Positions 26,590 to 39,820 of a stretch of 64,000 nucleotides of DNA are shown in pieces. Under the pieces are notes generated by a model. The model had not been told where the DNA came from. It ran no database searches and saw only the letters and a list, made by a program, of their open reading frames with translations. How positions within the stretch are numbered: position 1 is the first letter of the stretch; each line of letters starts with the position of its first letter. The position numbers and the translations under genes are program-made. Location of the stretch: NCBI RefSeq assembly GCF_000189635.1, contig NW_002476452.1, positions 310,001 through 374,000 on the forward strand. The letters run 5' to 3'. The stretch comes from Tetrahymena thermophila SB210 (Eukaryota > Ciliophora > Oligohymenophorea > Hymenostomatida > Tetrahymenidae).

Positions 26590-29148
26590 ATGAACACTAA
26601 GAAGCAAAAAGGCAACCTTTTAGGAAAAAGAAAGAACGCCAAATAAGTCTTATAAAAAAATATTGAAAAAAAGCCAGTAACGAATACTTAAAAATCAATT
26701 TTTTTAATTAGCTACTTTGGTTCATTAATCGATAAATGGATTCATTGGTTTTAGCCATCATAAATTATCTAAAATATTTTTAAAGAAATGAACTCTAAAT
26801 TTAATCAAAATTAAAATATTCTATTTTATTAATCAAATAGTAAAAGAAGAAGGTTGTATAAAATAAAGATCTTGATGAAGAAATTCTTTCAGATGAAATA
26901 GATTCTGTTTCAGGTATGAGCAATGAAGGTGGAATCGAAGATCGTTTAATTGAAATAGATGATGGTAAATAAACTATTAATTGTTTGTTTTCTATATAAT
27001 AATAAAGAAGCTTTGCAGGATAAAAGTAGTTAACAGGTGAAGGAAATTTTATGTCAGCTAATAAGTTAATTTTTTTGAAATGAGCATGCGAATAAGAGCA
27101 AATATTTTAGATATTGTTTCATCATTAATTGCTAATATTTACTTAATAAGGGATTTTAAGAATATAAAAAAAGAATTACTTTTACTGCAAAGAAACTTAA
27201 ACTTTAGCTTATGATAGGTTTACATTAAAAATTATTTTAAAATTATTCAAATAGAAACTGAGGATAAAAAGAGAATTAGATTGGCATAGTAAATTTTATA
27301 GAAAGCAAAGCTAGATTCATAAAAAGGCAAGAGTTAAAAGTTTATTGATAAAATATAAAATACTGGAAATAATGATGTTAGTGATGATGAGTCTTTTGAT
27401 GATGGTGAAGACCACCACAAAAGTGAAGGAGATTCCTTTTAAGGTGTTATTTATGCTGAATCAACTCATACTGATGCAATCACAAAGGCTCTTTAAAATG
27501 AAATTTTGAAAAAAAGATAGCTCTAATATACTTTATATGCTGATAAAGTAATTATTTAATTAAATAAATAAATAGATAATTAGATAGATTTTTAGCTAGA
27601 TATTTTCAAGCAAGTAGAATTAAATTAAATTTATAAATTACTATTTTATAAAAAGGTTCAAAAGTATTGGAATAAAATTGGATAAACCTTTTAATAAAAT
27701 ACTTTAAAAGGTCATACAAGATGTATCACTTCTCTTGAATTCTGTCCAAATGGATAATACTTATATTCTGCATCTAAGGATGCCTCCATCATTAGATGGG
27801 ATTTAACTTAAACAGAAAAAAGTAAATAAAAGGAATTCTTAGTTAGAGAAAAAACTACCGATGCTCATAAAGATGAGGTAAAATATACACTTTGATATTT
27901 AGATAAAATAAACACGCTAGCAAATTAAAGATAAATCTTAAATGTAAAAATGTAAAAAAATGATATATTAGATTGAATGAGTTAGCTTTGAACTTATTTG
28001 TAAAAAAAAATTTTATGAAAAAGAAAAAAAAGTTTTTTAATATTTCAGAATAACTAATTTGATTTTATAATAATTTTAAATTTTTATTAAATAAGATTTT
28101 ATCAATGAGTATTAATCATCTTGGAAGATATTTAGTTACAGCTAGTAAAGATAAATCAATCAAGTTATGGGATTTAAAGAAAATGGGATTAATTTAAAAT
28201 TTCAATGGTCACAGATAACCTATAAATGCTATTAAATTCGGTATAAACTCAAACCAATTCTGTACTGCATCTTCAGACAGATAATTCAAAATGTGGGATG
28301 CTTCTGATAAAATATTTATTGATACATTGTAAATATAATAATTATAAATGGCCAGTTTTTTAATATATAAATTTGACTTATTCAATAGCTTTGGACATAA
28401 GGCTGACCCTACATATATTGACTCTATGAGTGCTAATAATTTCATTAGTTGTGGCTTTGACAGATAGGTCATCATTTGGAAAGTAAAAATATTTGGATAA
28501 TATAATTTTATTTAATAAATATAATAAACAAATAGACTGAACATTAATCTTAATTGATATATGGAGGTCATGACTACTCCATTGATGTTGTAAAAGCAGT
28601 AGATGCAGAACATTTTATTACAGGATCTCAAGATGGATCTATTGCTCTTTGGTCTATTAAGAAGAAAAAACCTATATTTATTATGCATAAAGCCCATGGA
28701 GGAAGTTGGATTACTGCTTTGGTAAATATTTAAAGCAATAAAAAAATAATATTAAATTTATTTTTATTTTTTAATTATTTAGGGACATCTTTATAACACT
28801 GATTTATTTTTTTCTGGCTCTCATGATTAACAAATTAATGCTTATAAAATTGATTTACAATAAAAGAACTTTTAAAAAATATTTTCCATTCCTTGTGTAA
28901 ATAAAAATTTACTTATTTCTTTAAAATTAATGAAAAAATATTATTAAAAATAGAATGGCGTAATAAATGACATACAAATATCAATAGATTGTTCTTATCT
29001 TGCATGTAAAAAAGTTAATTTGATAGATTATAATTTATTAAATGAATATTTGTAAAAAAAAGTTAGCGAGTGTGATGAACATAGACTTGGTAGATGGATT
29101 ACAGATAAGAAAGCAAAAAATTAGATTAAGTATTTCAAAATAATGTGA
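26590..29148 (+). CDS. RRP9: U3 snoRNP WD40 protein Rrp9 (U3-55K)
   Basis: Ten exons are joined by introns 26677-26840, 26965-27254, 27548-27655, 27878-28095, 28329-28388, 28483-28535, 28722-28782, 28897-28953 and 29006-29062, giving 496 codons. The protein has a basic start, an acidic DLDEEILSDEID segment, a helical linker (ETEDKKRIRLAQQIL), then a WD40 propeller: LKGHTRCITSLEF, SASKDASIIRWDL, TASKDKSIKLWDL and GGHDYSIDVV. The stretch HFITGSQDGSIALWSIKKKK followed by PIF and the end motif SECDEHRLGRW are close to the conserved end of Rrp9. The family binds box B/C of U3 snoRNA and helps early pre-rRNA cleavage in the nucleolus. That role is by homology. The phases of all exons agree. Confidence 0.93.
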
Positions 29149-29941
29149 TAAAATACAATTCTTAAAAATCAATTAATAAATAAATAATTTAAAAATAATA
29201 TTAAATATAAATTAAAAAAAGTAATATATTATATACTTAGTATTAACTTATTCTCACATTTAACTAACATTTACAATTAAACAAATTTATTTTCTAAACA
29301 AACAAAATACCACATCAAAATTAAGCATTTTAAGTTTGATTTTTGAAAAATTAATTCATTTTATTTGTTAAATTATGAGAAATATGATTTTTTATGAGTC
29401 GTCTATTAAAGTAACTTCCTAGTAAAATAAATAGTTCTATATTTTATCGAAAAAATTATTTATTCTTTTATAATTTAATAAAAAAAAGCTAAAAATGTAA
29501 AAAGAATAAAATTTATAAATTTAAATAAAAAAGAGGCAGAATAGATTTAATTAAAGCCTAATTAAGATAGAAGTTTTATATTGGTTTAGATAAGCGAGTA
29601 TTTATTTATTAGTTTTCTGCTTTCGCTAAAATAATTGTAAATAAAATAAAGTATATATATTTATTTATTATTTTGTATCTTAAAACTATAAGCAGACAGA
29701 CACACATATATATCCGTTAATAACTGGTAAAACATTATATGTAAATATATTTATCAAAATTCTTGTTTCTTATTAGTTGCTTTGATTGATCTTGTTTGCT
29801 TTTTTCTTTTAAAATAATTAAAATTAAGTAATTAAATATTTAGAAACCTAACAAAGCTTTGGTTAAAATATAATAAAGAGTATTTATTATCCATAATATT
29901 TTTAGAAATTAATAGCTTTTTTTATATATTGTTCGAATAAA
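29149..29941. other. AT-rich spacer, no gene seen
   Basis: Spacer between two plus-strand genes. Beyond A/T runs and short TATATA stretches near 29651 and 29705, nothing could be supported. Confidence 0.55.
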
Positions 29942-31976
29942 ATGCAGTAATTAAGCTTAACAAATTAGGATATGCAGAAAGCATTAGATCATCTAAGTAA
30001 ATTAATATAATTAGAAGAGCTGGAATCGCAGTAGTAGTATAGAAGCGGATCTGCTAATTATGATTCAGGAAATTATAGTTAATATAATTAAAATATGATG
30101 GAATAGAATTTCAATGAAATTTAGATTCCTCATGATAGATACGAATAAAATTATCTTTCAAATAATTATAATGATTCCATTCAAAGCAATAGTAAATTTC
30201 CATAACAAATAAGTAGTATTGACGAAACATCGTATTAAAATCAGTCTAGTTTGAGGAATTAAGATTTTTAATATGATTTAACAGAATTTAGAAATAGAGA
30301 AAGATTTTTATAAAATGAAAATAATGAAAATTAGTAAAAATTCATCGAGCAGAGCTAGACAGATGTAAATTATCTTAAAATTTATTATTATTTCTTAAGA
30401 AAATTTAAATTGAAAATAGACAGAGTATCTTGAAGAGATTAAAAAACTAGTTAGACAGAGCATTGTCACTAAGAATTCAGAACATGAAAATAGGGAAAAC
30501 TAAGAGAGAATTGCAAATATCAGCAAATAGCCCAATTAGAAAGGTAGAAAAAATAGTTAAAATTCAAGCAGCAGCAATAGTTCTGATGATAAGTCTGACT
30601 ATTAGCAATAAAACGAAAATAAAGATACTGTTGGCTTAGATTTAAATTTCTTTAGCTCTGCTTAAAAGAATTATACTAGTAAGGACATAAATGAAATATC
30701 TGAAAGATTGTTTTAAGATGGAAGACTAAGAGAATAAAAAAATAGCATTAAAAAAATAGAATAACACTTTAGTGAGGCTTATCTTAAAAAGGCACAGAGG
30801 GGATAAGGGATTATGAGTCAATAGACCAAAAAAATAATGGAAAAGAAAATATAGAATGGATAATATGAGCCTATTTATAAAAGATGGGATACTTTACTTC
30901 AAGAAAAGGCTAATAAAATGTTAGAAGCTAATTACAAAAAGGAGATTAAGTAAAGGTAGTAGGAAGAATAGCAATTAACTTTTAAACCAGAGGTTAATTT
31001 AACTAGCTCACAAATGGTCTCTAAGCGTACACCTGATTAAGTTGTAAATGGTCTTCTCGCATGGAACAAAAAGAAATAAGACAAATTATTTCATCAACAA
31101 ATTAGATAAAGTGAAAAAGGAGCTGAAGAATTAACCTTCCATCCTAAAATTAATCAGTCATCAGTGCATATGATAGGAAAGAATGTAAAAATTATAATTT
31201 TTGTTAATTTAGCAAAACAAAAAACTAGTACTTTTCTGGTTTAATTAAATTAATGTTATAGTTAATAGATATTGCTTATTTTTCTATCAAATGATGCCAT
31301 GGACCAATTAATATATCATATTAATTTATCCTCAAAATAAAATTTTGGTATTTTAAATAATTTCAATTCAGTCACCATTAGATATATCAATTAAATATTT
31401 TTAAAAATGATCAACTTGAAATAATTTATTTGAACATTTTAAATTACCTTTTGAAATTTAGAAGTTAAGTATTAGATTAACTTCTATTTTAAAAAAATAA
31501 ATTGATAAAGGAATTTTTTACTTACATTAAAATATTTAGTTTTTGTTATAATTTCAGGAGATTATTTTAAGAAGAGGATAGACTAATTATTTTTATTTGA
31601 TTACTTTGATTTCTTATTAACAGTGTAATATTAAAATAAACAATATTTTTTTGTATAGGAAACAGAAGACGTAGTGCAGAGACTTTACAAAAAAATGTAA
31701 GAAGCACAAAACAAAATAGAGAATATGAAAAAAGAAGAGTTTTAGTCTAAGTATACATTCAAACCCAAGTTAAATGAAAAATCTGCTTAAATTGTCTAAG
31801 AAGTAATAACAAATGGCATATTTTTATTTTAAAAGAAATTATCTAAAAAAGAAATATTTTTAAAAATACTAATGAATACTTTTAAAAATTAAATTTTTGC
31901 ATATTTTTTTAATTACATAAATTCTTTGATTTTGCTTTTTTCAAATTTTCGCGAAAAATCTTAGTTTTTTAATTGA
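29942..31976 (+). CDS. FxPxxN-repeat protein, probable cytoskeletal; 3' end uncertain
   Basis: ATG at 29942; introns 30365-30419 and 31185-31658; third exon from 31659. The N-terminal part is Gln/Asn/Ser-rich. The second exon has a helical charged region (SERLFQDGRLREQKNSIKK) followed by LTFKPEVNLTSSQM and, 50-60 residues on, LTFHPKINQSSVHM. The third exon gives YTFKPKLNEKS. These spaced F-x-P-x-[IVL]-N copies, each preceded by a basic helical stretch, recur in many ciliate and other protist proteins; their function is not settled, so a cytoskeletal role is inference. After KSAQIVQE (about 31802) the frame turns into AT-rich noise although it stays open to a TGA at 31974-31976. A donor GTAATA at 31803 suggests further exons that I could not place. 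The 5' two thirds are secure. Confidence 0.7.
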
Positions 31977-32540
31977 TAAAATATCAACTTGTAAAACTTG
32001 TAAGTAAAGAGATGTAATTCAAAGCTAATATTTTTTTTTAGGGAGCTAAAATTTTGCAATTATTTATTTAAATAGCTTTTAAATGGTGGGTCTATAAATA
32101 TCATTTTCCTCACTCATTGCAAAAAGTAAATTAAAATAATCATTAAAGAAACATTTTGATAATCAGAGAATGATTCTCTCCTTTAAATGCAGGTAGAGGA
32201 AGATTACAAACTCTAATAAACACAAATATCTTATTTTTTAAATATTTTTATTCTCTTTACTTGCTTAAATTAATTTTGCCTTTATGTTTCATAGATTTTG
32301 ATATGTAACTAGAAAGAAAAACAAATAATTAATTAATTAGTTTATTGATAGGCACTTTAATTTGAACCCTAGTAGAAATAATTTACGTATTTTAATTACA
32401 TGAAAAGAATAGCCATGAAAAAAAAGTTAGAATAATTTTAAAGTCTACTCCCTTAATTAATTGAATTTTCAATTACTTATACAGAATGACCAATCTATTC
32501 ATTCTTCTCTAATATAATAAAGCAAAATTTCAGGAGTAAT
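31977..32540. other. Uncertain spacer, may hold the last exon of the preceding gene
   Basis: Mostly A/T-rich. Acceptor-like sites followed by short open stretches occur at about 32042 and 32194, either of which could be the missing 3' exon of the FxPxxN-repeat gene. An in-frame TGA at 32487-32489 separates this from the next gene's start. Confidence 0.4.
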
Positions 32541-33461
32541 ATGCATCTTCATCATCATCAAGAGAGGAGTCACACACCAGTCTATAGAGGCCAATCTAAA
32601 AAAATAGACAGTCATGAATAGACAAATAGACCTAAAACACCTTAATACTATCACAGCTACAATAAAAGTATAACACCTATATTAAAAAAAAAGAAGGCTA
32701 ATTAGTCTCAGCTATAAATGTAATAGAATGATTCGTATTCTAAAGAAAATCGCTTTACTCCAATCTGCGATAGCTCAAACGGAAGAATATCTTAATTATA
32801 CGAAAGTAATTACCTGAGCTAAAAAAGTTCAGCAAATATTAAAAGAGCTTAACCTATGCTCGAGTAAAGCTTGAATTTAACTTAAAACGAAATTGATAAG
32901 AGAAGTTATTCAAAGGATGACAAGATACTACAATAAACGACCAAGCATTCAAATAATATACGATATTCGCCTTAGAAGAACTTTTAGAATCAATCTGGTC
33001 TAAAAAATTTGTCTTCTTCTATAGATTCTTCTTTTGATGCTATTCATTCCCCTGACAGAATTTATTAAAATAACAGTTAGAATCTAAAAAAAAGCAAATA
33101 TAATTTAAAAATATCTTCAAATTAAAATACTTCCTCAAAAATCTATGAAAATTATGAGAGTGTAGAATTTGAACCCAAAATGAATATGAGAAGAGATGAG
33201 AGCAAAAGTCCAAACACCAGAGGTTAAATGAACTTAAACAATCAATCTAGAGAAAATAAGCTATCTTCTTCATCAAATAAAAATAGAGGTGAGGATATCT
33301 CTAGGCTGCAATTTTAAAAATAAGAAAATGCTAACGATTGCTACTAGACAAATCCCAATGTGAACGTTTAAGAGATAGAATTTAACAAAAAGCTCTAATT
33401 TTTAATAGATTTACTATCAGCTGAAGAAAAAAAAAAATACTAAAGCAATGTTCAAATTTGA
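32541..33461 (+). CDS. Ser/Gln/Lys-rich hypothetical protein, about 306 aa
   Basis: A single open frame runs from ATG 32541 to TGA 33459-33461 with an in-frame TGA upstream at 32487. It starts with a His-rich MHLHHHQERS and continues with Ser, Asn, Gln and Lys. Near the end are SVEFEPKMNMRR, which resembles the FxPxxN motif of the preceding gene, and a short helix EFNKKLQFLIDLLSAEEKKK. No enzyme domain is visible. The shared motif hints that it is related to, or is the last large exon of, the preceding gene, but the frames are separated by a stop. A run of twelve or more A at about 33427 precedes the end and could hide a frameshift. Coding quality is good; function unknown. Confidence 0.65.
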
Positions 33462-35013
33462 AAAAGAAAAGAATAAAGTAGAAAGAGAACGAAAATATGC
33501 AGTTTAGTTTTAAAAAAACTTATTAATTGATGCTAAATGAAATTTGATAAGTAAGCAAGCAGTATGTATGCATCTATTAGCTTATGCAGCTTGATAATTA
33601 ATTCATATTTAATTTATAATAAATTAATATTTAGTATTTGTTTGCTTAATCTTTTACTAATTAAAATTTTTGTAACCAAATTACAAAATAAATTAAATAA
33701 TTTATTGAATTTTGTTTAAGAATGAAAAAAAAAACATGTCATTGATTTATATTATTAAGTAAGAACTTAAATTACGAAATTTATGCTTACAAATATAAAA
33801 TTTAGATAAATATTTTGTCATTTTTAATGATTTATTGAATAATTAATAGATAGATCCCCCTTTTAATAAAGAATTAATTTGTCAATCACGTAGCAAAGAA
33901 ACGAGGAATCTAGTATTAGAAATTAAGTTCGTTTAGATTCTAATTAAGCATTTATTAATTTTTTTAGATTAAGTTAGAAACAAATAGAGCGCACTATACA
34001 TGTTTTAATTACTTATTGATTCAGTATTATAAAACTTAACTTGCCATATCATTCGTAACCCCACTAATATTAAACAAAAGTAAAGGCTACATAGTTCTTA
34101 TTTAGCAGCAGCAAAAATAATCAGAAATCTAAATTAAATTTATCTTTATTTTCATACTTTCTTTTCTAATTCATTTTTTACTTGTAATAGAGAAAGTATG
34201 GTGCATGAATGCCTTTCTTTTGAAAGCTTTGAAAAAGAATTAAATAATTTGTATGATTTATTAGTTAATTACTTTGCTTATTTTTGGTTAATACTGCATA
34301 AGTAATGTCAGTCTATTTCAAAATTTGAAAAAAATTAATTACAAAATACTTATTAATAGGTGTTGAATTGCATGCTATTTCAATAAAAGCAGCTTATATT
34401 TTCAAGATGTTGCGGAATATTAAATTAAATAGTTAATTTAATACTAAATATTAGTCAATCTCTATGAAACATAGGTAGTCTTTAAGAGTGGGGAATGAAT
34501 AAATCAATGAAGGAAAGATTGCAATTCCTTTATTAATGACCAAACAAAAGTAAATTTATTAAGTATAAATTATCTTTATGCATTCAAAAAGAATGTGTGC
34601 GCAGATAGAATTAAACCAATACACAAATAAATAAATAATAGATAGATAGAACCTTCGTTTTTTACATGAAAATATTAACTCATCTATTTATTTATCTGGG
34701 TTTTTTTCAAATTCTTTTTTCATTTTCCTAAAATAAATTAATTAAAAAAAAATTAACAAATAACAAGATCAGTCCATAAAAAAATCAAATCAAACTCTAA
34801 AAATAATATTTGATCAAACAAATCGTTCATTCATTAATTCATTGATTGATTAATTAATTGATATTATCATTAAGAATTATTATCTAAAATTATTAAACCA
34901 GAATAAACTAAGTAAAATCATAATAAAGTATAGTATTAAACACTTATTTAATTGAGTGTTAAAAACACATAAAAGATTTTATTTCATTTTTACTGAAATC
35001 CTACATAAATACA
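33462..35013. other. AT-rich intergenic region
   Basis: No convincing gene in 1.55 kb. An open stretch of 89 codons at 34198-34467 exists but is unremarkable for a code with one stop. The last 200 bases before the isopeptidase gene are AT-rich with many AATTAATTGA-type strings. Confidence 0.55.
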
Positions 35014-35565
35014 ATGGCTGTTGAAGTTTATTTAAACGTTTATGATATTACTAAAATGAATACCTTTATTGGTTGCCTTGGATTGGGTTTATACCACACT
35101 GGAATCTAAATCAATAATGTAGAATATAGATTTGGTGCACACGATGATTATTACTCTGGTGTCTGCACAAATACTCCCAAGGATGGAATGGGTATTTATA
35201 GATTCAATAGAAGTATCTTCTTGGGAATGTGTGATCTCACTTCTGACTAAATCGAAGAAATAATCAGTGATTTAGAAATAGATTATATTGGTAGATCATA
35301 CGACATATTCAAGAAAAACTGCAATCACTTCTCAGATGATCTCTGCAAGAAACTACTTGGCAAATAAATCCCTAGATTCGTCTTTAGTGTATCTAACTTT
35401 TTAAGCTTTACTAGATGTATCGTTAGCAAAAAAATTATCAAAGGTGGTTTTGACACTTCTGATAGATAAGAAAAAGATAGCTTATTCTTAGGCAAGAAAA
35501 GAATCGAATGCAAGAAAACTCGTGATGTAGAAATGAGCTTAATCCAAAGTTAATACTCTTTTTGA
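35014..35565 (+). CDS. DeSI/PPPDE-type cysteine isopeptidase (intronless, 183 aa)
   Basis: ATG 35014 to TGA 35563-35565 with no intron. The start VEVYLNVYDITKM, the GLGLYHTGIQI segment with the catalytic His at residue 28, an EYRFGAHD turn, and FKKNCNHFSDDLCKKLLG with the catalytic Cys at residue 103 are the hallmarks of the PPPDE (DUF862) superfamily. Members are desumoylating or deubiquitinating isopeptidases using a His-Cys dyad. IPRFV after the Cys helix is also typical. Length is close to DeSI-2-like proteins. The C-terminal 60 residues are basic and unlike the family. Substrate (SUMO or ubiquitin) cannot be decided here. Codon use is more GC-rich than that of its neighbours, which suggests good expression. 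Confidence 0.93.
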
Positions 35566-37652
35566 AATAAATACAGTCTCTTTAAATAAGAACGTATGCT
35601 GTACTAAAAACTACAAAAAAATCATTCAATCTACTGGAATTATATTCTTATTAGCACTCTCAAAACTTAATAATAAAATTAACGAAGTTTTTACTTTTTT
35701 GATAATAAAAATCTATTTAAACTAGTTTATTTTAGAGTTATTAATCAGAATGAATGATCAATTTTTATCTCGATGAAATTTTACTAGAAATATACCAAAA
35801 AATAGATTCACTAATACAAACTAACTATGACTTATTTAAATATAATATAATCTTTTATTCTCACACAACATTTTTCATAAACTATATTCTTTCTATTCAC
35901 CAACCAAAACACTGTTAATAAAAACCTCATTATAGTTAAAATACCTGTACTTTAAACCCTTAATAACCAAAAAACAAACGAACTTTAAACACCTTTAAAA
36001 CTACCTACCTAAATCTTCTTTCAATATCAATGATTAAACTATTAATTAAAAATCTCTTTATAATTATATAAAATCTTATAAGAAACAAATTTATTTATTT
36101 ATATAAACTGTATATAATACAAACTTATAATATTAAAATAATTCATTTATTCTTCTTTAATAATTTTTCACTTTAAAAAACCAAATCTTTTAAAAAGTAA
36201 ATACTAAGCGTAAAATAGAACAGTTTATTTCAAAAACTCTTTTATAAAGCTTTAAGAATTTTCTTATTTAAGAATTACACAATCAATATGCATACAGTAT
36301 CTTTTTTTACTAATCTATAAATTTACTTTTAAACTGCTTATGAAAATATTAATTAAAAACATCAAGTAATTTAGTTAATTATAAAGATTTAATTTTTATA
36401 TTATAATCTATTTATAGGTTTGAATAACAAACAATTATTAAATAAATATTATTTCCTAAATTAATTTATTTTTGTTAAATTTATTGTTTATAATAAATAA
36501 TTATAGTAAATATCTTTAATTTTATTACTAATTATTTTTATTAAGTGCAGATAATAAGTTAAGATACTGTCTTGTCTCTCTTAGAAATTATTTAATGATT
36601 AACCCAAAAAAATTTTATGTTTAATTATATAATTATTGAAAGAATTTTCATTTATAATACAAGATGTTAGTAATATTTTTTTTAAAGATTTTTTTTAATC
36701 CTTTGTACTTTCTTATCAATAATAATTAATGCAAATGTAAAAGAAATAGAAAAATATTGAAGTTTTTTTTATCACTCAAAAAATAATATTAATATTAATT
36801 AATTAATTTAATTTCAAAATTGATTTATTTATTTTAAAAAAATTAATATATCTATTTTTGAAAAAACTTGAAAAATCTAATTTTATTTCTAAAAAATTTT
36901 AAAAAAATCAATTCTTTTCTGGTTTTTGATTTGATTTGAAATACTTATTTTTTTTTTATTTTTCTAAATTCTATCATTCAAAAAATAATACTTATTTTTT
37001 AGATTTAAAATGGTAGCATTTTATTCACTAAAAATAATAATAAAGTTAAAATTTAATATATTTTACTTTACGCTTTCTTGCTTTCTTGTCTTAGGTATAA
37101 AAATACTAAACTATTAAGCTTTTATACTCATTTGCTTATTTTTATTAATATTACTATTTTAAATACTTTATTAAAAAAGAAATAATAAAAATTTAGGTGT
37201 AAACTTAATAGACTTGGATTATATTTAAATAATAAATATTATCTTTTCAGACATTTTATTTTAGATTCAAGGTTTTTAAACTTTAAAATAAAATAATTTA
37301 ATTGATGATTTTTTTTGTGTATTTATTAATATTTGCTTCCCAATAAATTATTGAATAAATATTTATAATTATTTTTAGCTTTTAAATTAATAAACAGCTT
37401 AAAATAAATTGTAAAAATATTACATTTTCATTTAAAGATATTTTTAATTCTAACATTTTAAATTATCCAGAAGTTATTAATTTTGATTGTATCTTTTTAG
37501 TATCTTTATAATAATAACAAAATAATCTTAGCATCGAGTAATCGATTACAAAAATTTTTTTTTAAATTAACCAATAAAACCACTCAATATTATAATAAAA
37601 ATCCTCAAAAATTAATAATTAAATCAAACAATATTTATAAAAAACTAAATAA
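35566..37652. other. 2.1-kb AT-rich intergenic region
   Basis: Both strands were read for long ciliate-code frames with normal amino-acid use; none was found. The first 450 bases are richer in C than the rest and may be 3' UTR of the isopeptidase gene. The remainder is A/T runs. Confidence 0.55.
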
Positions 37653-39820
37653 ATGATCAGAAATAGCTAGAGCACACTATAAATGTCAGTTAATCCTACC
37701 AACTAATTAGCATAAAAAAGATTGCTCAGTAAGTAAAACTCTCAAATAATTTAAAAAGTGAAAGCTGTTGGTGAAAGATAAGACTTTTCTGTTTGTACAA
37801 TCCAGCTAGAATAAACTATTAAACCTATTTCTTTTAGACAAAATAGCTAAAATAAATATGAAAATTCTAAAATGACTTCTATCTAAAGCTAGAACTCAAC
37901 TCCTAAGAATAATGATAAGGTTGAAAGTCGAATCTATCAGTAGACAGGACAGCGCCAATTTTCTTTAGACCAACCTAAAGTCACAGTAATTGATTTAAGA
38001 AGCCAAACACTTCTTTAAAAAAATGATTCCTACTTCACCAAAGAGAGCTAAAGAAAATTATAATAAAATTCTTCAAACAACCTTTTTAGACTGAGATAAA
38101 ATCCTAATTGGTTCTCATAGAAATCCTCAGCAGGAAGTTCAAAAACAGAAATAATCTCTGGAAAAAAGGAACTTTATAAAAAGCTATAGGAAGCATCAAC
38201 CCCAACTTGCAGAGGAGCTAATTTTGAAAAATCTATCTTTAGCAACAATTCTACCTTAGAAACACTAACAAAACAAAGATCAGAAGAAAAACAATAAAAT
38301 TTTGGTTAACTTTGCAGCCAAAGCATAATCACTAATAATTAATTAAAGTAAGATGGTAACCAAGCAAGCTAAATTAATCAAAATAATAATTTATAATAAA
38401 GCAACAACAAAAGCAATATTTTTAGTTATATAAATTCAAATAAGTAGAACTACTTCTAAATCGCTTAAAAGAAAAATGAAAATCTTTAAATTAAATTAAA
38501 TCAAAATTAATAATCAGAAACCTTCTAATAAAAACTTGCTTCTAAGAAACAAAACAATGTTAATAAAATTAGCAATATTTATTAAAATGAGCATAATAAC
38601 CTAAAAAATAAAAATGAAGAGTTTAAAAAGCTAATAATCAATTAATATTAACAACAACACTAGCTTTAACAACAAAATTAGCAATCTAAATTAAGCTCAC
38701 AGAATTTCAAACTCACTTTTAACTATTAACAAAATGAATAGTCAAATAAAAATTCTCAAAAAATTCTAAGAACCAGTCAGTCTTAAACTGAGTTTGAATT
38801 ACCAGCTGATCATCTCAAAAAAGACAAAGAAGAAGCTAAGAAACTTAGCTAAAATTTGAGTACAAGTATAAATGAATAGCAAAGTCAATAGAATTCCTGC
38901 TAATAAATAAATTCAATGACTGATCACACAGTAACTTAATCAGTTTAGAGATAAAAGTATTTCGAAATAAGAAGTTAAAACAAAGAACTCCCAAAATATT
39001 AAAAATAAGCAAAAACATTTGATCAACAACAATTGTTAAACATTACAAATATAATTGAAGTTGATGAACCTATTTAATCTAGTGGAAAATTTAACTATAT
39101 ATCCCCTATTGCAAAATAGAAGCAACAAATAATTTCTCCGAAAATAAAATAGGCACCACCCTCTTCTGAGCAATCTTATGATCAAATTATGATATGGCAG
39201 AGTTCAGAAAAAAGTTCATAAAACACAAACGAAAGATAAATAAGAAATTTAGAGCCAATTACTCGTACTAAAATAAATGCAGAAGTGTAAAAAAGAGAAG
39301 AATTCATCAAGCTTTACACAAAGAGATTCAAAAACTATCCTTAACAAAGTCCAAATTCTGAAAGTCTGAATGACCAATAAATAGAGAATTTAGTGTTAGA
39401 CGCTTTCTTCCACAGTAGTTAAAAATCATCTTCCTCGTCATAAACTTCGATAAAATTGGAAAGTAATTTAAAATAATATTAAAAGTAAATAAATTATGTT
39501 TAACAAAATTTATTTTTATAGATTAAACTTATAAATAAATCCCTCTCAATGCTTTAAGTACAGATAGCGGTAATGCTAATCTTAGCACTCCAAAGAAAAA
39601 GCAAATCCAATTAAATGAAAAGTAAAATGATGCAAGCATACCATATTAAGTAGCTATGATGCAAATTGACTCTTCGAATTCTAGTAACTCAGTATAAGGT
39701 TATTTAAGTAAAGAATCAACACAAATAAAGTAGAAAATCAACAATGTTTTTTTCTCTGATACAAAGAACCATAAATAATTTATCAAATCATTTTTCCAAG
39801 AAACAAATTATCAAATTTGA
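37653..39820 (+). CDS. Gln/Ser/Asn-rich disordered protein, 702 aa, unknown
   Basis: ATG 37653, one intron at 39463-39521, TGA 39818-39820; the spliced frame is 702 codons plus stop. The protein is largely low complexity: Gln, Asn, Ser and Lys, with poly-Gln stretches near 38640-38690. A few denser helical segments occur, for example near 38800-38850 (DHLKKDKEEAKKLSQN) and near 39290-39340 (VQKREEFIKLYTKRFKNYP). No domain or catalytic motif was recognised. The intron phase (one base plus two) was fixed by the clearly coding second exon. It converges with the coiled-coil gene on the other strand. Function unknown. Confidence 0.75.

Noticed and set aside
34198..34467. Open frame of 89 codons starting with ATG between two genes
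   Set aside because: With a single stop codon (TGA) in AT-rich DNA, frames of this length arise by chance. Composition is odd (Phe, Leu, Cys and Gln with no order) and no motif is seen.
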